Source: Oscillospiraceae bacterium (GTDB taxonomy: Bacteria; Bacillota; Clostridia; Oscillospirales; Acutalibacteraceae). From it: 64,000 bases of DNA. The notes below the pieces were generated by a model. It had not been told where the DNA came from. It did no database searches and saw only the letters and a program-made list of their open reading frames with translations. A program made the position numbers and the translations under genes. Positions 1-6,517 of this stretch are shown one piece after another. The number at the start of each line of letters is the position of its first letter. The stretch's first letter is position 1. The DNA is taken from assembly GCA_015066345.1 (NCBI GenBank), contig SVOQ01000011.1, positions 21,744 to 85,743 of the forward strand. Direction: 5' to 3'.

Positions 1-1
1 C

Positions 2-286
2 AAAGGAAGAAATGAGTTGAGTGATTATCTATATGAAAACACAGTAGAAGAAGCCGATTCTTATGCTGAGGGAAAGCCGTGGACCAGAGTTATTTGGGAT
101 GTTACTGCAGTTGCCTGGCTATTAAATGATAATAATAGATTTATGAATGCAAGGCTTATTCCTGCTCCTGTTCCTGAATATGATGGAAATTACTCATACA
201 ACCAAAACGGACATTTTATAAAATACGTTTATGACATTAATCGGGATGCTTTGTTTGAGGATTTATTCAGAGTGTTAGGAGAGTAA
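2..286 (+). CDS. Nucleoside hydrolase, C-terminal fragment
   Basis: Open reading frame running in from the left edge (first full codon at base 2) with no start in the window; only the last 95 codons or so are present. The segment reads like the C-terminal end of inosine-uridine-preferring nucleoside hydrolases: a WTRVIWDVTAVAWLLN stretch, then MNARLIPAPVPEYDG and a final DRDALF-like helix. Such enzymes cleave the N-glycosidic bond of ribonucleosides in salvage. The catalytic Asp-rich N-terminus lies outside the window, so activity cannot be judged. An unrelated protein with a similar tail is possible. Confidence 0.6.
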   Translation, partial: KGRNELSDYLYENTVEEADSYAEGKPWTRVIWDVTAVAWLLNDNNRFMNARLIPAPVPEYDGNYSYNQNGHFIKYVYDINRDALFEDLFRVLGE

Positions 287-303
287 TGTACCATCTCATA
301 GTA

Positions 304-332
304 TTGACACCTTTTGTCGATTTTTGTATCAT
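304..332 (+). promoter_or_regulatory. SigA-type promoter of first zinc-ribbon gene
   Basis: TTGACA (304-309), 17-bp spacer, TATCAT (327-332), with an AAAGGAG ribosome site just before the ATG at 365. The spacer contains TTTGTCGAT (313-321), an 8/9 match to the Spo0A box TTTGTCGAA. Confidence 0.7.
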
Positions 333-364
333 ATTTTTATATTTAATTAAAGGAGTTTTTTATT

Positions 365-925
365 ATGTTTTGTAATACTTGTGGTGCACAATTGGAAGAT
401 AATGTTTCTTTTTGTACACAATGCGGTGCCCCTGTTCAAAATATCGAAACACCTGTTTACGCACCCATAGACGACCATCCCACAGAGCTTTTCAGCGAAG
501 AACCCGTTGCTGAGGTAACTCCCGCTTACGAAGCCACACCTGCTTATACACCCGCAGAGGAACAGGCTACCGAGCTCATCTCTGAAGTTCCCGCTTACGA
601 GGCTCCCGTTTATGAAAATACAGCTTCGGAATCTCAGGAAGCTAACGTTTCGCCCAAGAGTAGGAAGACCGCTTTGATTCTTTCAATTTTGTTGGGATAC
701 TTGGGTATCAGTCGCCTTTATTTAGGTGCAAAAGGTGGCGTTTCACGACTTATTATGTACATTATCGGTATGGTTTGTTCCGCGGCTGCAGCGTACGTAC
801 CTCCGCTTTTCATCGTTGCTCTTCCCCTCATCATAATTTGTATGGTTGGCGGTATCAAGGACATTATCCGTTCTGCAAAAGGTACAATGGTCGACAAAGA
901 CGGTTTACCCGTTACAAAATGGTAA
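365..925 (+). CDS. Zinc-ribbon and TM2-domain membrane protein
   Basis: 186 aa. The N-terminus is a zinc ribbon with two CxxC knuckles (C3/C6 and C17/C20), followed by a Pro/Glu/Ala-rich linker with the motif DHPTELF and a second QATELI. The C-terminal 85 residues form two hydrophobic helices in a TM2-domain arrangement (KSRKTALILSILLGYLGISR start, glycine-rich first helix). The ribbon should face the cytoplasm. Function is unknown; TM2 and zinc-ribbon proteins are common in Clostridia without assigned roles. It is the first of five related genes in tandem, and the only one with a TM2 rather than a DUF4190-like membrane part. It has its own promoter and terminator. Confidence 0.85.
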   Translation: MFCNTCGAQLEDNVSFCTQCGAPVQNIETPVYAPIDDHPTELFSEEPVAEVTPAYEATPAYTPAEEQATELISEVPAYEAPVYENTASESQEANVSPKSRKTALILSILLGYLGISRLYLGAKGGVSRLIMYIIGMVCSAAAAYVPPLFIVALPLIIICMVGGIKDIIRSAKGTMVDKDGLPVTKW

Positions 926-944
926 TTAAATCCCCATTATTTTG

Positions 945-978
945 CAACGTTGTGGTAATTGCCACAACGTTGTTTTTT
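945..978 (+). terminator. Rho-independent terminator
   Basis: Stem CAACGTTGTGG (945-955) with CCACAACGTTG (962-972), followed by TTTTTT. It ends the first zinc-ribbon gene. Confidence 0.85.
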
Positions 979-981
979 AAC

Positions 982-1009
982 TTGACAATAGCATACCAAA
1001 GATTATAAT
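982..1009 (+). promoter_or_regulatory. SigA-type promoter of DUF2752 gene
   Basis: TTGACA (982-987), 16-bp spacer, TATAAT (1004-1009), starting directly after the preceding terminator. Confidence 0.7.
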
Positions 1010-1039
1010 AGTATATATATTTTTATAGGATGCGAGTTA

Positions 1040-1450
1040 ATGAAACTGACTTTAAAACACAAACGCCTTATCGTTCTGGGCGTTGACCTTGGATTAATAA
1101 TTTGCTTTTTAATTCTATATTTTTTAACCCCTGCACTCATGGATTTTTTACCTGATTGCATACTCAGGACTTTGGGTTTACCCTGTCTTGGTTGTGGTGG
1201 AACTCGGTGTCTTAATGCGTTTGTTCATTTAGAGTTTTTCGATAGTTTTATGCTTCACCCTTTCGCGTTTATTAGTATTCTTCTTGCCATATATCTTATG
1301 GTAGTTACTCATCTCGCGTGGGTTTTCGGAATTAAAAAAGTCCAGAAATATTTTGATACCCTTATGCACCCGGCATATTCATTTTCGTACCTCGGCTTAT
1401 TTATAGTATTTGCTATATTAAGAGTTACCCGAATACTGCCAACCCCCTGA
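1040..1450 (+). CDS. DUF2752 family membrane protein
   Basis: 136 aa with three to four hydrophobic helices. It carries the hallmark of DUF2752, here PCLGCGGTRC, followed by a helix with a conserved HPF. The family is small, membrane-embedded and of unknown function, and often sits near zinc-ribbon or TM2 proteins. The ATG follows a modest AGGATGCGAG ribosome site. It interrupts the run of zinc-ribbon paralogues and has its own promoter. The Cys pair could bind metal or form a disulfide; that is inference. Confidence 0.8.
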   Translation: MKLTLKHKRLIVLGVDLGLIICFLILYFLTPALMDFLPDCILRTLGLPCLGCGGTRCLNAFVHLEFFDSFMLHPFAFISILLAIYLMVVTHLAWVFGIKKVQKYFDTLMHPAYSFSYLGLFIVFAILRVTRILPTP

Positions 1451-1476
1451 TATATAAAAAAGCCCTAAAAAAACAC

Positions 1477-1505
1477 TTGACATAGTTTTACATTTTTCGT
1501 ATCAT
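1477..1505 (+). promoter_or_regulatory. SigA-type promoter of second zinc-ribbon gene
   Basis: TTGACA (1477-1482), 17-bp spacer, TATCAT (1500-1505). The -10 hexamer is the same variant as in the first zinc-ribbon promoter. Confidence 0.7.
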
Positions 1506-1538
1506 AATATTATATTTTTATATAAAGGAGTCCTAATA

Positions 1539-2201
1539 ATGATTTGTCCTACATGCGGTTCACATTTAAATGATAACCTTAAATTCTGTACTCAGTGTGG
1601 TACTCCCCTCACCAACGCAGCACCCGCTACACCCTATGCTCCCGTTGATGACAACCCCACAGAGCTTTTCACAGAAGCCCCCGCTTATGAGCCCGCAGCA
1701 CCTCAGGCTGACGTTTACCAGCCCAACACTGCACCTCAGGCTGATGTTTATCAACCCGATGTTGCACAGGCACCCTATGAGGCAGCTCCCGCTTATGATG
1801 CAACACCCGCTTACGATGCACCCGCTCAGTACGGTCAGGATTACGCTACATTTGATTCTGCACCCGTTGAGCCCGTTGAAGAAAAGAAAGGCGGAAAGCT
1901 TGGTTTAATTTTCGGCATCATTTCTTTAGTATTTGGTGTTATTTCACCCTTGTGCTGTTGTTGCGGTGTAATCGGTGCAATTTTCGGTATTGTGCTTAGC
2001 CTTGTTTCAGTTGCTACAGGTATCGTTAGTCTTATTACATCCAAGAACGGTAGCAAAGCCGGAAAGATTATGGCGATTATTGGTTTGATCCTTGGTGCAC
2101 TTGTCCTTCTTGGTTCAATTGTATACCTCGTTATTCTTCTCGTTGCCGGTGCCGGTGCGATGGGTATGGGTATGCTTGAAGAATTCTCTTATATGTTCTA
2201 A
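1539..2201 (+). CDS. Zinc-ribbon, DUF4190-like membrane protein
   Basis: 220 aa. N-terminal zinc ribbon (C3/C6, C17/C20) with the same SHLNDNLKFCTQCG pattern as its neighbours, then a long linker rich in PAYEPAAPQ and PAYDA repeats containing the DNPTELF motif. The C-terminal 100 residues hold two long hydrophobic helices of DUF4190 type, with a CCCC run at the turn of the first one and a KNGSKAGKIM basic loop between helices. Likely an integral membrane protein with a cytoplasmic ribbon and disordered linker; function unknown. RBS AAAGGAG. Own promoter and terminator. Confidence 0.85.
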   Translation: MICPTCGSHLNDNLKFCTQCGTPLTNAAPATPYAPVDDNPTELFTEAPAYEPAAPQADVYQPNTAPQADVYQPDVAQAPYEAAPAYDATPAYDAPAQYGQDYATFDSAPVEPVEEKKGGKLGLIFGIISLVFGVISPLCCCCGVIGAIFGIVLSLVSVATGIVSLITSKNGSKAGKIMAIIGLILGALVLLGSIVYLVILLVAGAGAMGMGMLEEFSYMF

Positions 2202-2231
2202 GGTTTAACCACACCTAAAAATTATTTGTTA

Positions 2232-2271
2232 ATCCCTTTGTGGTAAAATTTCCCACAAAGGGATATTTTTT
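2232..2271 (+). terminator. Rho-independent terminator
   Basis: Stem ATCCCTTTGTGG (2232-2243) with CCACAAAGGGAT (2253-2264), then ATTTTTTT. It ends the second zinc-ribbon gene. Confidence 0.85.
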
Positions 2272-2292
2272 TACAAAAATCCCCTAAAAACA

Positions 2293-2321
2293 TTGACAAG
2301 CAAAAGTGTTTTTTATAAGAT
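2293..2321 (+). promoter_or_regulatory. SigA-type promoter of third zinc-ribbon gene
   Basis: TTGACA (2293-2298), 17-bp spacer, TAAGAT (2316-2321). Confidence 0.6.
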
Positions 2322-2351
2322 TAAGATACAAAATTCAAAGGAGTTGTTATT

Positions 2352-2960
2352 ATGTTTTGTCCTTCTTGCGGTGCGTTAATTGACGACGGCTTAACTTTTT
2401 GTTCGCAGTGCGGTTCTGCACTAAATAATAATGCTCAACCTCAGGATTTCTATCAACCGATAGAGGACCGCCCCACCGAATTATTTAACGAGAGCGTTGC
2501 GTATCAATCCGAAAGTGCCTACGCCCCCTCACAGAATATGTATCAGAATGCACCCGTGTATAACCAGGCACCCCCTGTTTATCAAAATGTGCAACCTATG
2601 TACAATCAATATCAGAATCCACCTACATACAACCAACCCGGTTATGTCGGTTACGCTAACCAATACGCAGGTCTTGAGCGTCCCAAAAGAGACCCCGGTA
2701 AAGTTTGCGGTATACTTTCTTTGATTTTCAGTTTGGTTGGTTATCCGTTTCTTATTTGCTACGGTGCAGGATTGATTTATTGGTTAGCTGCCCTCATTAC
2801 AGGCGGAATTGGTTTAAAATTATCAAAAAGAAACGGCTTCAAAAACGGAAAAGCCAAAGCGGGCATTATCATAACCCTTATCCCCCTTATGATTTCCGCA
2901 ATTGCGGCTGTAATAGGCTTATTTATTTTCTTAATCGTATTAATTACCGAAGGAATGTAA
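2352..2960 (+). CDS. Zinc-ribbon, DUF4190-like membrane protein
   Basis: 202 aa paralogue of the two preceding ribbon proteins. It has the CxxC pairs at C3/C6 and C17/C20, the DRPTELF motif, and a linker in which Tyr, Gln, Asn and Pro dominate (PVYNQAPPVYQN, NPPTYNQPGY) rather than Ala/Glu. The C-terminus has the DPGKVCGILSLIF helix, a LSKRNGFKNGKAKAG loop and a second helix, matching the fourth and fifth paralogues. Predicted membrane-anchored and of unknown function. RBS AAAGGAG before ATG 2352. Confidence 0.85.
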   Translation: MFCPSCGALIDDGLTFCSQCGSALNNNAQPQDFYQPIEDRPTELFNESVAYQSESAYAPSQNMYQNAPVYNQAPPVYQNVQPMYNQYQNPPTYNQPGYVGYANQYAGLERPKRDPGKVCGILSLIFSLVGYPFLICYGAGLIYWLAALITGGIGLKLSKRNGFKNGKAKAGIIITLIPLMISAIAAVIGLFIFLIVLITEGM

Positions 2961-3010
2961 TATAATAGTTAAACAATATATAAGAATTTAATAAATACAT
3001 ATTTAAACAG

Positions 3011-3039
3011 TTGACATTTTTCGAAAAAAAATTTAGAAT
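3011..3039 (+). promoter_or_regulatory. SigA-type promoter of fourth zinc-ribbon gene
   Basis: TTGACA (3011-3016), 17-bp spacer, TAGAAT (3034-3039). The spacer begins TTTTTCGAA, a 7/9 match to a Spo0A box. Confidence 0.65.
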
Positions 3040-3069
3040 ATACTTATAAACTTTTTGGAGGTATGAACT

Positions 3070-3621
3070 ATGATTTGTCCTACATGTGGTGCACAGATCG
3101 ACGATAACGCTACTTTCTGTACACAATGCGGTTCACCCGTTCAAAACAACACTACTCCCGAATATGCTCCTATGGAAGACCATCCCACAGAACTTTTTGA
3201 GGAAACACCCGCTTATGAAGCCCCTGCATATGAAACACCCGCTTATGAAGCACCCGCTTACGAAGCACCTGCTTACGATGCAACTCCCGTTTATAACGCA
3301 GAGCCCTACGGCTACACAGGTGCGGAAGTTCCCGCAAGTGACCCCGGTGCAGGTCTTGGTAAGGTATCTAAAATTTTAGGTATTATCGGTTTGGTGCTTA
3401 TGTGCGGTTGGGCAGGTGCCCCCCTTTCAATCACAGCACTCATTCTCGGTTGCATCGGTTTAAATAAATCTAAAAACGCAGGCTTCGAAAACAAATCCGC
3501 TAAAACAGGTCGTACACTCGGTATTATCGGTGTTGTATTAATTCCCGTCGTTTATATTGTAAGCTTTGCTATCGGTATTGCTTTAGGTGCTTTTGAAAGT
3601 GGAACATCATACTATTATTAA
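3070..3621 (+). CDS. Zinc-ribbon, DUF4190-like membrane protein
   Basis: 183 aa paralogue. Zinc ribbon CPTCG/CTQCG at the N-terminus, DHPTELF motif, then five imperfect copies of PAYEAP/PAYETP in the linker (roughly residues 45-75), and a two-helix DUF4190-like C-terminus with the loop LNKSKNAGFENKSAKTG. The Pro-Ala-Tyr repeats are encoded by near-identical 15- or 18-base units, so the linker probably varies in length between strains. RBS TTTGGAGG. A strong terminator follows. Function unknown. Confidence 0.85.
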   Translation: MICPTCGAQIDDNATFCTQCGSPVQNNTTPEYAPMEDHPTELFEETPAYEAPAYETPAYEAPAYEAPAYDATPVYNAEPYGYTGAEVPASDPGAGLGKVSKILGIIGLVLMCGWAGAPLSITALILGCIGLNKSKNAGFENKSAKTGRTLGIIGVVLIPVVYIVSFAIGIALGAFESGTSYYY

Positions 3622-3628
3622 TCAACCA

Positions 3629-3664
3629 AAACTCTGCAAATTTCGGTTTGCAGAGTTTTTATTT
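3629..3664 (+). terminator. Rho-independent terminator
   Basis: Stem AAACTCTGCAAA with TTTGCAGAGTTT, loop TTTCGG, followed by a T-rich run. Confidence 0.85.
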
Positions 3665-3683
3665 TTTGTTCACAGTCAACATA

Positions 3684-3712
3684 TTGATTTTACATCCGCT
3701 AAGATGTATAAT
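3684..3712 (+). promoter_or_regulatory. SigA-type promoter of fifth zinc-ribbon gene
   Basis: TTGATT (3684-3689), 17-bp spacer, TATAAT (3707-3712). Confidence 0.6.
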
Positions 3713-3760
3713 ATGTTTACACCGTTACACACCCTGTAATATTATGAAGGGAGCTTTAAT

Positions 3761-4273
3761 ATGCTTTGTACTGTATGCGGAACTTTAAATGATGATAGTT
3801 CACAAATCTGTAGCAGATGTGGTAGTAATATGACCTTTCACACACAGGAGCATTACGAATATCACCAGGTTTATAACCAACAACCGAACTATAGTCAACA
3901 AAATTATCAACAACCAAACTATCAACAACCAAACTATCAACAACCGAATTATCAACAACCGAATTATCAACAAAACCCGTATTATCCCCAACCCGAAAGG
4001 AAAGACCCGGGTAAAGTCCTTGGTATCGTAGGGTTTGCTTTGTCCATGGCAAGTTTTGTTTTATCGGACGGCATTCTACTTGCAATCGCGGGTATAATTG
4101 TTTCTGCAATAGGTTTCAAAAAATCAAAGGAAGCCGGTTTCAACAATGGATTTGCTAAAGCCGGTTTGATTTCAGGCATAATAATTACAGCACTCCTATT
4201 GCTGCTTATAGTATTTTTCATTATTATTTATGTTATAATGTTTCTTTATACAATGGGTCCATCCGCATTATAA
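3761..4273 (+). CDS. Zinc-ribbon protein with NYQQP-repeat linker
   Basis: 170 aa, the most divergent of the five paralogues. The ribbon is C3/C6 and C17/C20 (MLCTVCG, CSRCG). The PTELF motif is absent; the linker is instead a Tyr/Gln/Asn/Pro tract with five tandem NYQQP units. The C-terminus has DPGKVLGIVGFAL, a FKKSKEAGFNNGFAKAG loop and a long second helix, as in the third and fourth paralogues. It is predicted to be membrane-bound, with a low-complexity prion-like linker. RBS GAAGGGAG. Function unknown. Confidence 0.85.
   Translation: MLCTVCGTLNDDSSQICSRCGSNMTFHTQEHYEYHQVYNQQPNYSQQNYQQPNYQQPNYQQPNYQQPNYQQNPYYPQPERKDPGKVLGIVGFALSMASFVLSDGILLAIAGIIVSAIGFKKSKEAGFNNGFAKAGLISGIIITALLLLLIVFFIIIYVIMFLYTMGPSAL
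3887..3976 (+). repeat. 15-bp coding tandem repeat (NYQQP)
   Basis: Six units of AAYTATCAACAACCR type, the first and last degenerate, in frame inside the fifth zinc-ribbon gene. Each unit encodes Asn-Tyr-Gln-Gln-Pro. The near-identity at base level suggests recent expansion by slippage or unequal recombination. Confidence 0.9.
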
Positions 4274-4282
4274 AGTCTTTAC

Positions 4283-4309
4283 ACCCTGCAGAAAATCTGC
4301 AGGGTTTTT
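4283..4309 (+). terminator. Rho-independent terminator
   Basis: Stem ACCCTGCAGA (4283-4292), loop AAA, TCTGCAGGGT (4296-4305), then TTTTG. Confidence 0.85.
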
Positions 4310-4337
4310 GATATTTTTACATAATTATAAATTTTTA

Positions 4338-4366
4338 TTGATTTTTATATAATTGAAAACTATAAT
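4338..4366 (+). promoter_or_regulatory. SigA-type promoter of ppa
   Basis: TTGATT (4338-4343), 17-bp spacer, TATAAT (4361-4366). Confidence 0.6.
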
Positions 4367-4397
4367 AATTGTATAATTACGAATCGAGGCGATTACT

Positions 4398-4940
4398 TTG
4401 AATATATGGCATGATATAAATCCCGAAAGAATTTCACGCTCATCATATGCGGCTGTTATAGAAATCAGCAAAGGCAGTAAAATGAAGTATGAATTGGATA
4501 AGGAAACGGGTCTTTTGAGACTTGACCGAGTTTTATATACATCTACCCACTACCCTGCTAACTACGGTTTTATCCCCAGAACTTACGCTAAGGATAACGA
4601 CCCCCTTGATGTTCTTGTTTTATGTTCACAACAAATTGTACCTATGGCTATTGTAGAATGCTACCCTATAGGTGTTATAACCATGCTTGATAACGGTGCG
4701 GCGGACGATAAGATTATTTCAATCCCCTTTAACGACCCCACTTATAGCACCTATAAGGATATCAGTCAACTTCCGCCCCACGTTTTTGATGAAATGAAGC
4801 ACTTTTTCTCAGTATATAAAACTCTTGAGAGCAAAGATACCGCAATTGACGAGGTTAAAGGTGTTCTTGACGCAGTAGCGATTATTGAAGATGCCATACA
4901 GGCTTACGACGATATGTTTGTAAAACAAAAAAATGTTTAA
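4398..4940 (+). CDS. ppa: Inorganic pyrophosphatase, family I
   Basis: 180 aa, the usual size for soluble family I pyrophosphatases, which hydrolyse PPi to two phosphates in the cytoplasm and pull biosynthetic reactions forward. Visible signatures are the substrate-binding EISKGSKMKYELDKETG, the YPANYGFIPRTYA stretch and the metal-binding DNDPLDVLVL. The start is TTG at 4398, preceded by GAGGCG; the next Met would remove the N-terminal helix. It has its own promoter and does not look cotranscribed with rpsT, which has another promoter. Confidence 0.95.
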   Translation: MNIWHDINPERISRSSYAAVIEISKGSKMKYELDKETGLLRLDRVLYTSTHYPANYGFIPRTYAKDNDPLDVLVLCSQQIVPMAIVECYPIGVITMLDNGAADDKIISIPFNDPTYSTYKDISQLPPHVFDEMKHFFSVYKTLESKDTAIDEVKGVLDAVAIIEDAIQAYDDMFVKQKNV

Positions 4941-4957
4941 AATCTTTAAAAAATAAC

Positions 4958-4986
4958 TTGCATTTATAACGGAATAGTGGTATTAT
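4958..4986 (+). promoter_or_regulatory. SigA-type promoter of rpsT
   Basis: TTGCAT (4958-4963), 17-bp spacer, TATTAT (4981-4986). Confidence 0.55.
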
Positions 4987-5021
4987 ATGTGAATGTATGA
5001 ACGTAAAAAGGAGGTGCCACG

Positions 5022-5282
5022 ATGCCCAACATTAAATCTGCTAAGAAGAGAGTTCTCGTTAACGCTACAAAGGCTGCTAACAATAAGTCTACTAACTCCG
5101 CTCTCAAAACTGCTATCAAGAAAGCTAACGCTGCTATTGATTCAGGTGATGCTAACAAAGCTGAAGCTGTTAAAGTTGCTGTTAAGAAGCTTGACCAGGC
5201 TGCTGCTAAAGGTCTTCTTCACAAGAACAACGCAGCTCACAAAAAGTCACAGCTTGTTAATAAACTTAACAAGTCCAACTAA
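5022..5282 (+). CDS. rpsT: Small ribosomal subunit protein bS20
   Basis: 86 aa, normal for S20. It starts MPNIKSAKKRVL, the S20 signature, and is rich in Lys and Ala with two long helices that contact 16S rRNA in early assembly. A very strong AAAGGAGGTG ribosome site lies before ATG 5022. The gene has its own promoter and a strong terminator. Codon use is strongly biased (GCT, AAG, AAC), as expected of a highly expressed gene. Confidence 0.97.
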   Translation: MPNIKSAKKRVLVNATKAANNKSTNSALKTAIKKANAAIDSGDANKAEAVKVAVKKLDQAAAKGLLHKNNAAHKKSQLVNKLNKSN

Positions 5283-5299
5283 TTGACTTAAAGAAAAAA

Positions 5300-5331
5300 C
5301 CCCGCAACTAAGTTGCGGGGCTTTCTTTTTT
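5300..5331. terminator. Bidirectional terminator between rpsT and trpS
   Basis: Stem CCCCGCAAC (5300-5308) with GTTGCGGGG (5312-5320), T-rich on the plus side and TTTTTTC on the minus side. It can end rpsT and, from the other side, the trpS operon. Confidence 0.9.
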
Positions 5332-5381
5332 TATAAATGCAAAATTCAAAATACAGAATGCAAAATTATCGGGACAAACGC

Positions 5382-5463
5382 CATATTGAGGACCTCCCAC
5401 CACCTGACGGTGGTCCCCCCTCCTCCTAAAGCAGGAGGGCAAGGCTTCACAAAACGCAATATG
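5382..5463. repeat. Nested-hairpin element (MITE-like)
   Basis: The outer inverted repeat CATATTG (5382-5388) and CAATATG (5457-5463) encloses two hairpins: ACCACC-TGAC-GGTGGT (5399-5414) and CCCTCCT...AGGAGGG (5418-5439). A direct repeat AATGCAAAATT (5336-5346 and 5358-5368) lies just outside. Noncoding, more GC-rich than its surroundings, and located 3-prime of trpS. The order of a CCACC hairpin then a C-rich hairpin resembles the element at the right end of the window. Confidence 0.5.
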
Positions 5464-5477
5464 CACCCAAATACGAA

Positions 5478-6500
5478 TTATTTACATTGATAGAAGCCGA
5501 CTTTTTTCATTACCTTATCGAGTGTACGTTGCGAAATACGGGTTGCAAACTCTGCACCTTTTTTCATACATTCTTCAAGGTATTTTTTATCTGCGATGAT
5601 TTCTTTATAACGAGCCTGAATAGGTGCGAGTTCGTTGACAACCGCCTCACCTACCGCGGTTTTGAAATCGCCGTAGCCTTTGCCCTCAAACTCTTTTTCG
5701 ATTTCGTCAAAAGTTTTACCTGTACAGCAAGAGTAAATTGTCATAAGGTTATTTATACCATCTTTACCCTCGGCGTATTTTACACAAGCCTCGCTATCAG
5801 TAACGGCACTTTTGATTTTCTTCATTATTACGTTAGGTTCGTCGAGCATTGAAATATATGATTTGGGGTTATCATCGGACTTACTCATTTTGTGAGTGGG
5901 GTCCTGAAGTGACGTAATTTTTGCACCCGCTTTTCCGATAAAAGGTTCGGGCATTTTAAGTACATTACCGTAAATCATATTGAAACGGTCAACTATATTT
6001 CTCGCAAGTTCAAGGTGTTGTTTCTGATCCGCACCGATGGGTACAAAATCCGCACCGTAAACGAGGATATCCGCCGCCATAAGAACAGGATAATCAAAAA
6101 GTCCTACGGAAATATTACCGCCTAATTTCTGGCTTTTTTCTTTAAACTGGGTCATTCTTGCGGCTTCACCAAACTGAGTATAGCAGTTAAGAATCCAACC
6201 TAACTGAGCATGGGTTGGCACGTGGCTCTGTACAAAAACAATATTCTTCTCAGGGTCGATACCAATTGCCAACAAAAGAGCATAAAGTTCCATAGTATTC
6301 TTTTTAAGTTGTGCGGGATTCTCGCGGAATGTGGGCACTGTAATTGAGTGCAAATCCGCTACACCGTAAAGACAATCATAATCGTCGCACATATTTTTCC
6401 AGTTTTTAAGTGCACCAAGGTAGTTACCCAAGGTAGGTGTACCCGTGGGTTGAATGCAACTTAAAACTATTTTCTTTCTTTCGGGGGTTGTGTTTTCCAT
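5478..6500 (-). CDS. trpS: Tryptophan-tRNA ligase
   Basis: 340 aa class Ic aminoacyl-tRNA synthetase that charges tRNA-Trp with tryptophan. The HIGH-like motif is TGTPTLGNYLGAL near residue 18 and the KMSKS loop is HKMSKSDDNP near residue 205. MAADILVYGADFVPIGADQ is the family's substrate pocket segment. It lies 17 bp downstream of fhs and is the last gene of a four-gene minus-strand operon, so there is no room for its own T-box leader. RBS AGGAGATAG. Confidence 0.96.
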   Translation of the reverse strand: MENTTPERKKIVLSCIQPTGTPTLGNYLGALKNWKNMCDDYDCLYGVADLHSITVPTFRENPAQLKKNTMELYALLLAIGIDPEKNIVFVQSHVPTHAQLGWILNCYTQFGEAARMTQFKEKSQKLGGNISVGLFDYPVLMAADILVYGADFVPIGADQKQHLELARNIVDRFNMIYGNVLKMPEPFIGKAGAKITSLQDPTHKMSKSDDNPKSYISMLDEPNVIMKKIKSAVTDSEACVKYAEGKDGINNLMTIYSCCTGKTFDEIEKEFEGKGYGDFKTAVGEAVVNELAPIQARYKEIIADKKYLEECMKKGAEFATRISQRTLDKVMKKVGFYQCK

Positions 6501-6517
6501 TGTAACTATCTCCTATT

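Noticed and set aside
470..3205. PTELF motif as ligand of the FHA domain protein at 18920-20173
   Set aside because: Attractive, but nothing in the sequence links them: no kinase gene is in the window and the motif does not fit a known FHA specificity well.
3887..3976. CRISPR or noncoding satellite
   Set aside because: The repeat is in frame within a well-supported gene and has no spacers.
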